Assembly: GCA_021806865.1 (NCBI GenBank)
Contig: JAKAPU010000025.1
Coordinates: 1-23,447 of the forward strand
Length of the DNA: 23,447 bases
Source of the DNA: an archaeon
Lineage (GTDB): Archaea > Thermoproteota > Nitrososphaeria > Nitrososphaerales > CADDZS01
Reading direction: 5' to 3'
Shown here: piece by piece, positions 14,145-21,747 of the stretch
Position numbering within the stretch: the first letter of the stretch is position 1
Layout of the letters: the number at the start of each line of letters is the position of its first letter
Program-made: the position numbers and the translations under genes
Notes under the pieces: generated by a model
Database searches by the model: none
The model's input: only the letters and a program-made list of their open reading frames with translations
What the model was told of the DNA's origin: nothing

Positions 14145-14879
14145 CTACAATGTTCGCGCAAGAAATTCTATAAGCGCAATAACCAAATCACCGTACCAGA
14201 GCATAACAAAGTATCCGATTGTGAAGAATACCAAGAGCGGAATGCCTGGCGTTACCCATGTGCCGCTTTCTGTCTCAAACTCGTCGTGCATCAACGAGAA
14301 ATCAAATTTCTTTTGAGTTAGTCCATCTTCCTGTTTGACCGTCTTCTCCATTATGAATTGAAAATCTCGCGGCTTGCCGGTTTGTTTGAATCCCAGAAGG
14401 CAGGCAAGAAGCTTTCGATGAAAAGGCTCGGTAAAGCCTTCAAAGATCTCTTGGTGGCGGAGTAGTCTTGCACCGTTAAGTATGAGGATCGAAACCGGAA
14501 GCAAAATTGAGATGAGCACGCCATTCGTAAGCACCATTAGGGGCGCAATTGTGTACAGCCCAACATGAGGGTTGAACTGAGGAACAAGAATTGCCAGAAC
14601 TATGAGTGCCTTGCCGTCAGCTCCTCCGTAGAATCCAAAGAAGAACAGCCCCAGACCTATAATCGTCGCAAGTGTGAGAGAGATTCCAAGAGAAAGGATA
14701 TTCGTATAACCATTGAGGATCTCGTACGCCTGCAAAGCAACTCCAGTGACGCCGAAAATCAACCATATCTTGTCTTCCACTTCCCTTCTTTTCACATCAA
14801 GATAGGAAGTGAAAAGCAACATAGCTGCCGCCCCAATGATGTTGAAAATCATGAAATCCAAGAAATTGTCCTCGTGCAC
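14145..14879 (-). CDS. Archaeal prepilin peptidase (A24 family aspartic protease)
   Basis: Membrane aspartic protease that removes the short class III signal peptide from pilins and archaellins before assembly. 244 residues, multi-helix. The two family aspartates are visible: D28 in SYLDVKRREVEDK and D88 in the GGADGKAL motif, the archaeal version of GxGD; both are needed in FlaK and PibD. Helices surround them; a long polar loop (about residues 148-205, rich in Lys, Glu and Phe) precedes the last helix, a feature of the FlaK-type C-terminal extension. GTG 14879 has GGAGA upstream with a short spacer; ATG 14852 is an alternative that would remove part of the first segment. Divergent from the GvpD-like gene. 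It probably processes subunits for the motor encoded at 17065-20673. Confidence 0.88.
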   Translation of the reverse strand: MHEDNFLDFMIFNIIGAAAMLLFTSYLDVKRREVEDKIWLIFGVTGVALQAYEILNGYTNILSLGISLTLATIIGLGLFFFGFYGGADGKALIVLAILVPQFNPHVGLYTIAPLMVLTNGVLISILLPVSILILNGARLLRHQEIFEGFTEPFHRKLLACLLGFKQTGKPRDFQFIMEKTVKQEDGLTQKKFDFSLMHDEFETESGTWVTPGIPLLVFFTIGYFVMLWYGDLVIALIEFLARTL

Positions 14880-14945
14880 AGGCTCTCCGCGGGCGTATGA
14901 GTTAAGTCCTTCTGATGTGGCAGCGTGGGGCGATTCCGAATATTC

Positions 14946-14954
14946 ATTTATATC
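14946..14954. promoter_or_regulatory. TATA box between prepilin peptidase and GvpD-like gene
   Basis: ATTTATATC on plus, GATATAAAT on minus. Either reading leaves a leader of about 40 bases to TTG 15017 or GTG 14879. It is the only strong box in the 137-bp gap. Confidence 0.45.
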
Positions 14955-15016
14955 ACGTATGGAGTCGTGGAGAGCATTGCAATCCAGGCCGCCTGACAGG
15001 GTCGTGAAACTACGAT

Positions 15017-16414
15017 TTGAGTAGCTTACGGCAAGACACGAGCAAATCCGAGGCTCCCACTTTGGAAGTCGCTTCGACTTACTTGCTAGATTTTTTTGCT
15101 ACAGGAGGCAGGTCAGTGCTTATTCGCGGTGACCCGGGAACCGGCAAGACCTCACTGGTATTGCAGTTACTAGACTATCATTCAAAAAATGGCTTCAAAT
15201 CTGTCTACATGTCAACGCGACTTTCCGCGAAAACTCTGAAGAGTCACCAGCCGTGGGTTGAAGTTGTCCAGGGGAAATACGGGACTGTACCACGTCTCGA
15301 AGAGCAACAGATTGGATTTCAAGATTCACGCAGAATGGACGGGGTACGAGCGATTGCAGGTCTTCGTCAATACTTGGAGCAAGTCACCAATCCTTTCGTC
15401 GTCCTTGACAGTTGGGAGGGACTGTTTTTCGAATCACACATGTTGGGCGTTGAAGAGATATCCAAGCTCGTAGAAGACTATGATGCCCGGTTCATCGTAG
15501 TCACGGAGCGTCGGGAACAAACCGATCTCGATTACTTGTTGGATGGCGTCGTTGTTTTACGAAGGAAGTTTCATGATTGGAGGATAGTTCGTGAAATCGA
15601 GCTGAAGAAACTTCGCGGAGTAAGTATCAAACAGTCAAGATTTCTCTTCACCCTCGAATCAGGTCACTTTAGGTATTTGCCACCGTTTGCGGCAGACGCT
15701 GTAGCTAATGATGGACAGGTTGGAGAACCCATACCGAACCCGAAGAATAATACATTTTCTAGCGGAAGTCGAGATCTCGACGCAATCACTGGAGGTCTAG
15801 GAACTGGAAGTTTCAATCTAATCGAACTGCAAAATGACGTGCCAGTTCCAGTTAGAGACTTGTTGCTAAGAACCATCTTTTCCAATTTTGTCAACAACGG
15901 TCAGCGCGTCTTGTACGTTCCGTTTGTGGGAGGCTCGAGCGAAGAATTGTCCAGGATGCTTCCAAATCTCTCGACACCAACCATTGAAAAGTCAGTTACT
16001 GTTTTGAGCTACGGAAGAAAGACCGAAAAAGGTGATGCGCTGAATGGCGACCTTGGTCACGACATGGAGCTTGTCGGTACAAAGATTAACGAGCTGTCGA
16101 GAGAAGCCCGAAAGTCTGTGTTGGTAGTTATGATGCAAGACGCAATGGAGGGGCTCTATGGATCCTATTCAGTGTCAAAGGATCTAGCACAGTCCGTTGC
16201 GGAAGTGAAGCGGAATGGAAATGTTCGGATTCAAATTGCAAGTCCTGGCGTGCAATTGCTTTCCGAATTGAAGGCGTTGAGCGACACGGATCTGATGGTC
16301 AGCCTCATACATGGCACACCAGTATTGCATTCCATGAAACCAATGTCAGTTCTTCATGGCATAATGAGGCAGCAAGGCGCTAATGGAAGACTCGGGCTGG
16401 TTCCAATTGTCTAG
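15017..16414 (+). CDS. RecA/KaiC-superfamily ATPase, GvpD-like, two domains
   Basis: 465 residues with two RecA-like domains. Domain 1 has an intact Walker A, GDPGTGKT at residues 38-45, and a Walker B strand, PFVVLDSWEG with D131. Domain 2 begins near residue 248 with DLDAITGGLGTGSFNLIE, the usual KaiC lead-in, but the P-loop that should follow is replaced by QNDVPVPVRD, so it probably cannot hydrolyse ATP. The arrangement resembles GvpD of haloarchaeal gas-vesicle clusters (a repressor with a P-loop) and archaeal KaiC-like proteins. ArlH, the ATP-binding partner of the archaellum motor, is a one-domain relative. Its place beside a prepilin peptidase and upstream of a secretion motor suggests a regulatory role, which is inference. 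TTG 15017; the stop overlaps a convergent small gene by 4 bp. Confidence 0.8.
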   Translation: MSSLRQDTSKSEAPTLEVASTYLLDFFATGGRSVLIRGDPGTGKTSLVLQLLDYHSKNGFKSVYMSTRLSAKTLKSHQPWVEVVQGKYGTVPRLEEQQIGFQDSRRMDGVRAIAGLRQYLEQVTNPFVVLDSWEGLFFESHMLGVEEISKLVEDYDARFIVVTERREQTDLDYLLDGVVVLRRKFHDWRIVREIELKKLRGVSIKQSRFLFTLESGHFRYLPPFAADAVANDGQVGEPIPNPKNNTFSSGSRDLDAITGGLGTGSFNLIELQNDVPVPVRDLLLRTIFSNFVNNGQRVLYVPFVGGSSEELSRMLPNLSTPTIEKSVTVLSYGRKTEKGDALNGDLGHDMELVGTKINELSREARKSVLVVMMQDAMEGLYGSYSVSKDLAQSVAEVKRNGNVRIQIASPGVQLLSELKALSDTDLMVSLIHGTPVLHSMKPMSVLHGIMRQQGANGRLGLVPIV

Positions 16415-16614
16415 GCCATCATATGGTTTAGATGGTGCGTCGCATTCTTTCTGATCTGCGACCGCTCAACCAGCAGTTTTTCTCCGGTCTCGAAAAGCTC
16501 GATCATGTATCGCCTGGTTACTCTGCCAAGTACTTTCGCCAACTTGCCGTTTCGCGCAGGGAGATCAATTATTGTTACAACGACTCCGTCTTCCAGTTTA
16601 ACTTTCGGGTGCAT
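16411..16614 (-). CDS. Small hypothetical protein, 67 residues, possibly SH3-like
   Basis: 67 residues from ATG 16614 (TTG 16626 would add four). No named family. Alternating beta-type segments (VKLEDGVVVTIID, KLAKVLGRV, RRYMIELFE, EKLLVERSQIRK) suggest a small five-strand barrel of the SH3/Tudor or KOW kind, where V-x-L-E-D-G and 'E-x-L-L-V-E-R-S-Q-I' frame the fold. The end is His-rich (HHLNH). It has its own TATA box (CTTATAG, 16645-16651), predicting a seven-base leader, and shares a 55-bp promoter gap with the ribbon-helix-helix gene. The last codons overlap the end of the GvpD-like gene on the other strand by 4 bp. Probably real, from promoter spacing and a composition unlike a shadow frame. 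Confidence 0.65.
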   Translation of the reverse strand: MHPKVKLEDGVVVTIIDLPARNGKLAKVLGRVTRRYMIELFETGEKLLVERSQIRKNATHHLNHMMA

Positions 16615-16627
16615 GTCTGTATACAAA

Positions 16628-16635
16628 ATATAAAT
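16628..16635 (+). promoter_or_regulatory. TATA box of the ribbon-helix-helix gene
   Basis: ATATAAAT with predicted start near 16659, 11 bases before ATG 16670 and after the earlier in-frame ATG 16655. Confidence 0.5.
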
Positions 16636-16644
16636 AATATTCCA

Positions 16645-16651
16645 CTATAAG
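16645..16651 (-). promoter_or_regulatory. TATA box of the 67-residue protein gene
   Basis: CTTATAG on the minus strand, predicted start near 16621. The two divergent promoters overlap, so each would interfere with the other. Confidence 0.4.
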
Positions 16652-16669
16652 CCTATGTGCATATTAATT

Positions 16670-16957
16670 ATGCCAGAATCAATACAAGTTAGGTATACGA
16701 GCATACGCGTAGACTTAGAAGTATACAACGCCCTCCTTAGCACAAAACGCATACTTGAACAAGCATACAATAGAAAGTTCAGTCTCTCGGAGACTATTCA
16801 AGTGGTGAACAGACTGTCTTCAGACACAATACAGCAGATATCATCGGCACGTAGACAGCTCGACGAAATGCTCGACGGGAGAGGAAAGTCCAACTTGAAA
16901 GATATCGATCATTTGATCAAGGGTAGCGACAGAGCCACTCGAGGTTCCGCCCCCTAG
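16670..16957 (+). CDS. Ribbon-helix-helix protein, VapB-antitoxin-like
   Basis: 95 residues from ATG 16670. The N-terminal half fits a ribbon-helix-helix DNA-binding dimer: a short strand YTSIRVDLEVYNAL leading into helix 1 (LLSTKRILEQA), a loop, and SLSETIQVVNRL as the second helix. Archaeal VapB-like antitoxins have the same 'V-x-L-E-V-Y-x-x-L ... S-x-S-E-x-I' pattern. The rest (about residues 48-95) is polar and helical with an acidic-basic tail. No PIN-domain toxin is next to it, so if it is an antitoxin relative it is an orphan, or it is a plain regulator. ATG 16655 would add five residues but precedes the predicted transcript start. It stands 107 bp before the secretion ATPase. Confidence 0.65.
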   Translation: MPESIQVRYTSIRVDLEVYNALLSTKRILEQAYNRKFSLSETIQVVNRLSSDTIQQISSARRQLDEMLDGRGKSNLKDIDHLIKGSDRATRGSAP

Positions 16958-17001
16958 CCATTTTTCGCATCAAGCAGATTAATATCAATCGAAGGCAACA
17001 T

Positions 17002-17026
17002 CGGGCCGATTCCAGGAATCGACCCG
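17002..17026. promoter_or_regulatory. 25-bp interrupted palindrome upstream of the secretion ATPase
   Basis: CGGG-C-CGATTC-CAG-GAATCG-A-CCCG: two arms of 4+6 bp with one mismatch pair and a 3-bp centre, 39 bp before ATG 17065. It could be an operator for a dimeric regulator or, if transcribed, a stable hairpin in the leader. Confidence 0.55.
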
Positions 17027-17064
17027 GCATCTCCCAATAGGAGAAATTCTAGAGCTGTTTACTC

Positions 17065-18603
17065 ATGAGTAAAGGAGAAGTTGGCCTTCAAGGCAAGCCA
17101 CAAGTTGCAGGAACGGAGGCAGTTCTTCGTGATTTCTATGAGGTCAATCCTCCATTTGGAAATGTTGCCATTAGACCCATGAATCATGTTACCACTTACG
17201 AGGTAATTGAACCTTCACTGACTGAAGAGGAAAAAAGGAAGATCGAGCGTCTAAAGCGGTTGCTCCTTGAAGAAGTCAAAGCCCCACTTACGATCATTCA
17301 TGGCCAAGGACAGGTAGAGAAATATCTTGATGACAACGCTTCGAGACTCATCAAAGACTACAGGCTCGAGATTCCAAAAGAAGGAATTGAGAAGATTCTA
17401 TATTATCTGAAACGCGATTTCTTGGGATATTCTAAGATCGATGTCATGATGCGTGACACTCGTATTGAAGACATTTCATGCGACGGCGTTGGAATACCGA
17501 TCTACGTGTGGCATCGTGACTATGAGAGTATTCCGACGAACGTTCAGTTTTCAAGCAAAGAGGAATTGGCATCTTTCATAGTCAGGCTCGCATACAAGTC
17601 CGGAGGACAGATAACTGTAGCCCAACCGATACTTGAGGGTAACCTTCCGGAAGGCTACAGAACTCACCTCACGCTGGACGAGGTGTCGAAACGTGGTTCA
17701 ACATTCACAATCAGAAAGTTCAGGAATGAGCCTCCGACAATCGTAGACTTGATGCAGTGGGGCACTTTCTCGCCCAAGATTGGGGCTTATCTCTGGATTT
17801 GTATAGAGAATCTGAAATCTATTCTCGTCGTGGGCGCAACGGCTTCGGGGAAGACAACTACGCTTGGCGCACTGGCCATGTTCATCAAGCCAGAACTGAA
17901 AATAGTCACGATAGAAGAGCTACGGGAGGTAAAGCTTCCTCATCAAAACTGGATCCCAATGGTAACTCGAGAATCATCTCAAGCTGGAGTTGCAGAACTT
18001 GGGCTCTTCGATCTCTTGAAGTCTGCACTCAGACAGAGGCCGGACTACATTATCGTGGGAGAAATCAGAGGCGAAGAAGCGTATACACTACTGCAGGCGA
18101 TATCCACTGGGCATGGAGGGATTTCAACAATTCATGCAGATGGTATCCCGACTGCAATCAAAAGAATGCTTACGAAGCCTATGGATATACCAGGTATGCT
18201 GTTGCCTCTCATGAGTACCATGATCATGATGTCGCGAGTTAAAGTAGGCGACAAGTTTGCACGGAGGATAGTAAACGTCGGCGAGGTCGTGGGGTTCAAT
18301 GAACAGACCAAGAACGCCAGCTTGAATTCTCTGTTTGAATGGAGCGGCGAATTGAAAGATACTTTCGAAATGAAAGGTCAAAGTAATGTCTTCAAACAGA
18401 TTGCGGATTCGAAGCATCTGTCAGAAGAAGAAGTCTACACCGATATGGAGAAAAAAGAATTGATTTTGCAATGGATGTTGAACAAGAATGTACATGCGTA
18501 TAACGACGTAGCCGATGTTATTCGCATGTACTACTATAACCCGACAGAAGTCTACGAAATGGCTCGACTTGGAGAAGACTGGCAAGGTGAAAGTTCAACT
18601 TAG
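17065..18603 (+). CDS. Type II/IV secretion system ATPase (pilus assembly, ArlI/TadA-like)
   Basis: Hexameric motor ATPase powering assembly or secretion through a type IV pilus-like machine at the cytoplasmic membrane. 512 residues. The N-terminal 230 residues form the mostly helical/beta N-domain, including IDVMMRDTRIEDISCDG typical of archaeal GspE-superfamily members. Walker A is GATASGKT with K263; the Asp-box follows as KIVTIEELREVKLP, Walker B is YIIVGEIRGEE with E333, and a His-box appears as STGHGGISTIHADG. All catalytic parts are intact. The stop overlaps the next gene's GTG start by 17 bases. It lacks the archaellum companions (ArlG, ArlF, ArlH in order), so a pilus (Aap/Ups-like) or secretion machine is more likely than an archaellum. 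Confidence 0.93.
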   Translation: MSKGEVGLQGKPQVAGTEAVLRDFYEVNPPFGNVAIRPMNHVTTYEVIEPSLTEEEKRKIERLKRLLLEEVKAPLTIIHGQGQVEKYLDDNASRLIKDYRLEIPKEGIEKILYYLKRDFLGYSKIDVMMRDTRIEDISCDGVGIPIYVWHRDYESIPTNVQFSSKEELASFIVRLAYKSGGQITVAQPILEGNLPEGYRTHLTLDEVSKRGSTFTIRKFRNEPPTIVDLMQWGTFSPKIGAYLWICIENLKSILVVGATASGKTTTLGALAMFIKPELKIVTIEELREVKLPHQNWIPMVTRESSQAGVAELGLFDLLKSALRQRPDYIIVGEIRGEEAYTLLQAISTGHGGISTIHADGIPTAIKRMLTKPMDIPGMLLPLMSTMIMMSRVKVGDKFARRIVNVGEVVGFNEQTKNASLNSLFEWSGELKDTFEMKGQSNVFKQIADSKHLSEEEVYTDMEKKELILQWMLNKNVHAYNDVADVIRMYYYNPTEVYEMARLGEDWQGESST

Positions 18604-19690
18604 GAATCTCTTCTCCCGCAAGAAAGGAGATCGCGGAAACCTGAAAACACCTGCTGACGTTGGATCGAACCTTCAGTCAGACATTATCAAACGCGATATC
18701 GGACTCGATAATCGTGATTTGCGAGAAAGTGCTGCTATCGGCGGGACCAAAGGCGCAAAAACCGAATCATCTTCGACTGAGAGAAGCAAAAGAACAAGAA
18801 AAGAAGATGCCATAAAGTCTAGGAATTTCCTTGAACGACTCGCCTATGGAATCCTATCGAGTCGTCTTCCGAAGTTCACGGGATACAGAGAGGAATTCGA
18901 GCAATCAGGCATTCCAATAATCTATGAGTCATACTTGTCGACCGGTTTGCTTCTTGGCTCGATAGTTTCCATTCCTGCTTTCATAGTATCTCTGTTCCTC
19001 GAAATCCGATTCATTCCTCGTGCTTCGCTGCCTTTTTCAGTTCTCGGAAGCGTGATTTTGGCAGGAATTGTTTTTGCCATCTCGCTTTTACTGTGGCTTG
19101 TCTATCCTCTTTACAGACGTCGCTCGTTCAAGTCAAGGCTAGAAAACCAGCTGGCGTATTCGTTTGGAGTCATGGGTGCGCTTTCTGCCGCTGGAATGTT
19201 CATTGACCGCTTGTTCGAAAGCTTATCGACTTCAGAATCCAATCCGGTGCTTGCTGATCTATCAAGGAGATTCCTAAGAAACGTAAGAGTGTTTGGTCTG
19301 GACTCAGAAAGTGCGCTGAAGGAGGTCGCGGCGCACTCACCTTCCAAAGCCTTCTCAACTATGTTGAACAGCATCGCCGTCGCACTTAGAACAACAGGGT
19401 CGATTCATGATCTGGTCATGTTCGAGTCTTCGAGATTACTCCAAGATAAGCGAGACAAATTGAAGAAGATCACAGGGAATCTGGCTGTGATGGCTGAGCT
19501 TTACATTACACTCGTCGTGGTGGGTCCGATCATATTCATCGTCATGATGGCAATCTTTGGACTGCTTCCTGCTGGAGGTTTGCCAGATCCGGTTATTATG
19601 ATCGATCTGATAGTTTTCCTTGGGATTCCAGCGCTTTCCGTAGTCATGTTGATCCTACTTGATTCGACGGTTGGTGGAACAGGCTCATGA
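18587..19690 (+). CDS. Type II secretion GspF/TadC-like membrane protein, first of a pair
   Basis: Platform protein of the pilus-like machine, anchoring the ATPase. 367 residues from GTG 18587, which overlaps the end of the ATPase gene and has GGAGA 11 bases upstream. Residues 1-75 are very polar and basic, with a Ser/Lys-rich linker, a likely ATPase-facing tail. Helices follow around residues 115-140 and 150-175, then the cytoplasmic GspF (T2SSF) domain containing AYSFGVMGALSAAG and the ALRTTGSIHDLV stretch, then two more helices near 298-322 and 335-360. An upstream ATG at 18515 would give 391 residues but lies 88 bases inside the ATPase gene. The next gene starts on ATGA shared with this stop. 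Confidence 0.87.
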   Translation: MKVQLRNLFSRKKGDRGNLKTPADVGSNLQSDIIKRDIGLDNRDLRESAAIGGTKGAKTESSSTERSKRTRKEDAIKSRNFLERLAYGILSSRLPKFTGYREEFEQSGIPIIYESYLSTGLLLGSIVSIPAFIVSLFLEIRFIPRASLPFSVLGSVILAGIVFAISLLLWLVYPLYRRRSFKSRLENQLAYSFGVMGALSAAGMFIDRLFESLSTSESNPVLADLSRRFLRNVRVFGLDSESALKEVAAHSPSKAFSTMLNSIAVALRTTGSIHDLVMFESSRLLQDKRDKLKKITGNLAVMAELYITLVVVGPIIFIVMMAIFGLLPAGGLPDPVIMIDLIVFLGIPALSVVMLILLDSTVGGTGS

Positions 19691-20673
19691 GATACCTAGG
19701 CTACCAATGGCAATACGCTGCATATGTGGGCGGCACAATAGTCACCCTTCTTTCAATATTGATAGGTCTAATCGCAGGAAAATATCACCTTAATCCGAGG
19801 TATATTGTTCCCGTCGGAAGTGCCACCAGACTGGATGGGACTGCTTGGACTCTATTCAACCGGCCATGGATACCTGCGAACGGGCCATCAGCTTCGCTGA
19901 CTGACACGGTAATAGGTGTCGGACTAGTTTGCGGGCTCATTCCGATTGTGATTGTCTCTTGGAACAATTACAGATACAAACAAGCCGTAGAAAGAAACAT
20001 TCCTAGGTTCATGAGTGACATTTTGCAGAGCACTGATTCGGGAATGATATTGCCTTCAGCGTTGATTGCCGCTTCCAGAGAGGACTACGGCCCTATCAGC
20101 TACGAGATTGGAATTGCAATGACCAAGTTCTCAATGGGGTACGACTTCAAGTCTTCAATAATGGAAGCAGCACACAAGTTGCATCATCCGCGTATGCCTC
20201 AGGTTGGCATGATAATTGTGGAGGCATATTCTTCAGGTGGAAAGATGCACGACGTCCTGACCTCCAGCGTGAAGCTCTTCTCTGGTCTTGCAGAATATGA
20301 AGAAGAGAAGAAGTCGGAACTGAAACCGTATACACAACTAGTGTACATATCAATTCTCATTTTTCTGGTCATAGCGATCATCATCGTGTCGCAGTTTATT
20401 GCACCTTTGAATCGGCTGCCAACAACCACTCAGTCAAGTGGACTTGGAGCAATAGGTCGCGGATTCTCTGTTAGCCTGAGCAATATACCGCCTGTTTATT
20501 TCGAATCTATTTTCTTCGTAGCGGGGTTGTTTGAGTCGTTGTTCGGTGGCATCATCGTAGGAAAGATTGTCGAGGGAACCTCAACTGTGGGACTGAGGCA
20601 CTCTCTGGTTCTTCTAGCAATAACCATTATTGCCTTTAACGCCCCCGTCATCGGAATATTCAGTCTAGTATAA
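19687..20673 (+). CDS. Type II secretion GspF/TadC-like membrane protein, second of a pair
   Basis: Second platform protein, 328 residues; its ATG overlaps the previous stop as ATGA, so translation is coupled. Helices near residues 10-30 and 75-94 precede the GspF domain (SDILQSTDSGMILPSALIAA, with the family's small-residue turn, and VEAYSSGGKMHDVL), followed by helices at about 217-240 and 258-285 and a last one near 300-325. ArlJ and single-chain archaeal pilus platforms hold two such GspF units in one protein of 550 residues or so; here the pair is split as in Tad systems (TadB and TadC). The visible cluster ends without a pilin gene. It is followed 54 bp later by the zinc-ribbon protein. 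Confidence 0.87.
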   Translation: MRYLGYQWQYAAYVGGTIVTLLSILIGLIAGKYHLNPRYIVPVGSATRLDGTAWTLFNRPWIPANGPSASLTDTVIGVGLVCGLIPIVIVSWNNYRYKQAVERNIPRFMSDILQSTDSGMILPSALIAASREDYGPISYEIGIAMTKFSMGYDFKSSIMEAAHKLHHPRMPQVGMIIVEAYSSGGKMHDVLTSSVKLFSGLAEYEEEKKSELKPYTQLVYISILIFLVIAIIIVSQFIAPLNRLPTTTQSSGLGAIGRGFSVSLSNIPPVYFESIFFVAGLFESLFGGIIVGKIVEGTSTVGLRHSLVLLAITIIAFNAPVIGIFSLV

Positions 20674-20727
20674 GCAGGTTAATGTATTTCTTTGCAACTT
20701 TGATTGCACGCGTAGAAGAGGGTATGG

Positions 20728-21747
20728 ATGGCGATTCAGAGCACAACTGGCGAGAAGGATAACCCGCTTATCGACCCAGAAGTGCAGTCATTCATTCAAT
20801 TCATGGTGGACAAGGGAGAATACTCGATAGCTCCTAGGTTGGATTCCACTGGAATTTCCTTTCACTCTTTGTCGCAAATTCTACCCAACAAGACGGATGC
20901 AGAGATCTCGGAATTTCTTACTTTGCTCACTGAAGCACACATCCTCCGCGCCAAGCTTCTTGACAAGGTGATTGTATGCCCGACTTGTGGAAGCCCTACA
21001 GTTTACACAAAGTACAACTGCCCAAGATGCTCATCATTTGACATAGGAAAAGCTTCGATAATCGAGCACACGCGTTGTGGGTATATCGGTTCAAAGGAGC
21101 GATTTCACAAAGGGAACCTTTTGATTTGCCCGAAGTGCAGAAACACTGTGAGTGAAGTCGACTATCGCAAGATAGGCACAAGCTTCGAATGCAATTCTTG
21201 CAATTCCAGATTCGAAGCTCCCAAGATGAGCCACAAATGCGGTTCTTGCGAAGACGTGTTCTCGTACAAAGAAGCTCGCTACGATCCTCTGTACGAATAC
21301 GAACTCACGGAGGAAGCAAAGAGGACAATAGCCAGAGGAACAATACCACTCTCTTCAATAATCTCTTCCCTAAGAGAAAAGGGATTTGAGGTGGGTGTCA
21401 AGCAAGATATTACTGGCAAGTCTGGAGCAACCCACAACTTCGACATCGTCGCAAGGAAGAAGGGAGTCCTCGTTGTCGCGAACTTCACGTTCGAACCAAA
21501 GGAAGAAGATATCATAGGTCTATTTGCTAAGAAGTATGATGTAGATCCGACTTTCACTCTGCTGATAGCTCTTTCTCCTCCCTCAAAAGAGGAAGAAGCA
21601 GTCAGCAAGGCGTATGGAGTCAAGATATTGTCGTCTGCTGGCGGACGTTCGGTTGCCGAGCAGATTGTCAGTATGTCAGAAGATGATGCTGAAAAGACAG
21701 CCCCTGGTATCAAGTCGCCACCGTTTGAGAAAAGTGGTCTCGAATAG
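20728..21747 (+). CDS. Winged-helix/zinc-ribbon protein with nuclease-fold-like tail (TackOD1-like)
   Basis: 339 residues in three parts. Residues 1-80 look like a winged helix (HSLSQILPNKTDAEISEFLTLL). Residues 81-185 hold twelve metal ligands: C84/C87, C98/C101, H114/C117, C134/C137, C155/C158 and C171/C174, probably three zinc ribbons; the order and the surrounding HTRCGYIG, CPKC and CNSC motifs resemble the thaumarchaeal output domain TackOD1. Residues 205-310 have an alternating helix/strand pattern (SLREKGF, FDIVARKKGVLVVANF, ILSSAGG) like a PD-(D/E)xK endonuclease fold; D239 matches the catalytic Asp, but the expected E-x-K reads V-A-N, so catalysis is doubtful. ATG 20728 follows an AGAGGG element. 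It is placed directly after the GspF pair on the same strand and may be part of their unit. Confidence 0.72.
   Translation: MAIQSTTGEKDNPLIDPEVQSFIQFMVDKGEYSIAPRLDSTGISFHSLSQILPNKTDAEISEFLTLLTEAHILRAKLLDKVIVCPTCGSPTVYTKYNCPRCSSFDIGKASIIEHTRCGYIGSKERFHKGNLLICPKCRNTVSEVDYRKIGTSFECNSCNSRFEAPKMSHKCGSCEDVFSYKEARYDPLYEYELTEEAKRTIARGTIPLSSIISSLREKGFEVGVKQDITGKSGATHNFDIVARKKGVLVVANFTFEPKEEDIIGLFAKKYDVDPTFTLLIALSPPSKEEEAVSKAYGVKILSSAGGRSVAEQIVSMSEDDAEKTAPGIKSPPFEKSGLE

Noticed and set aside
16655..16669. Earlier ATG of the ribbon-helix-helix gene
   Set aside because: It lies before the transcript start predicted from the box at 16628-16635.
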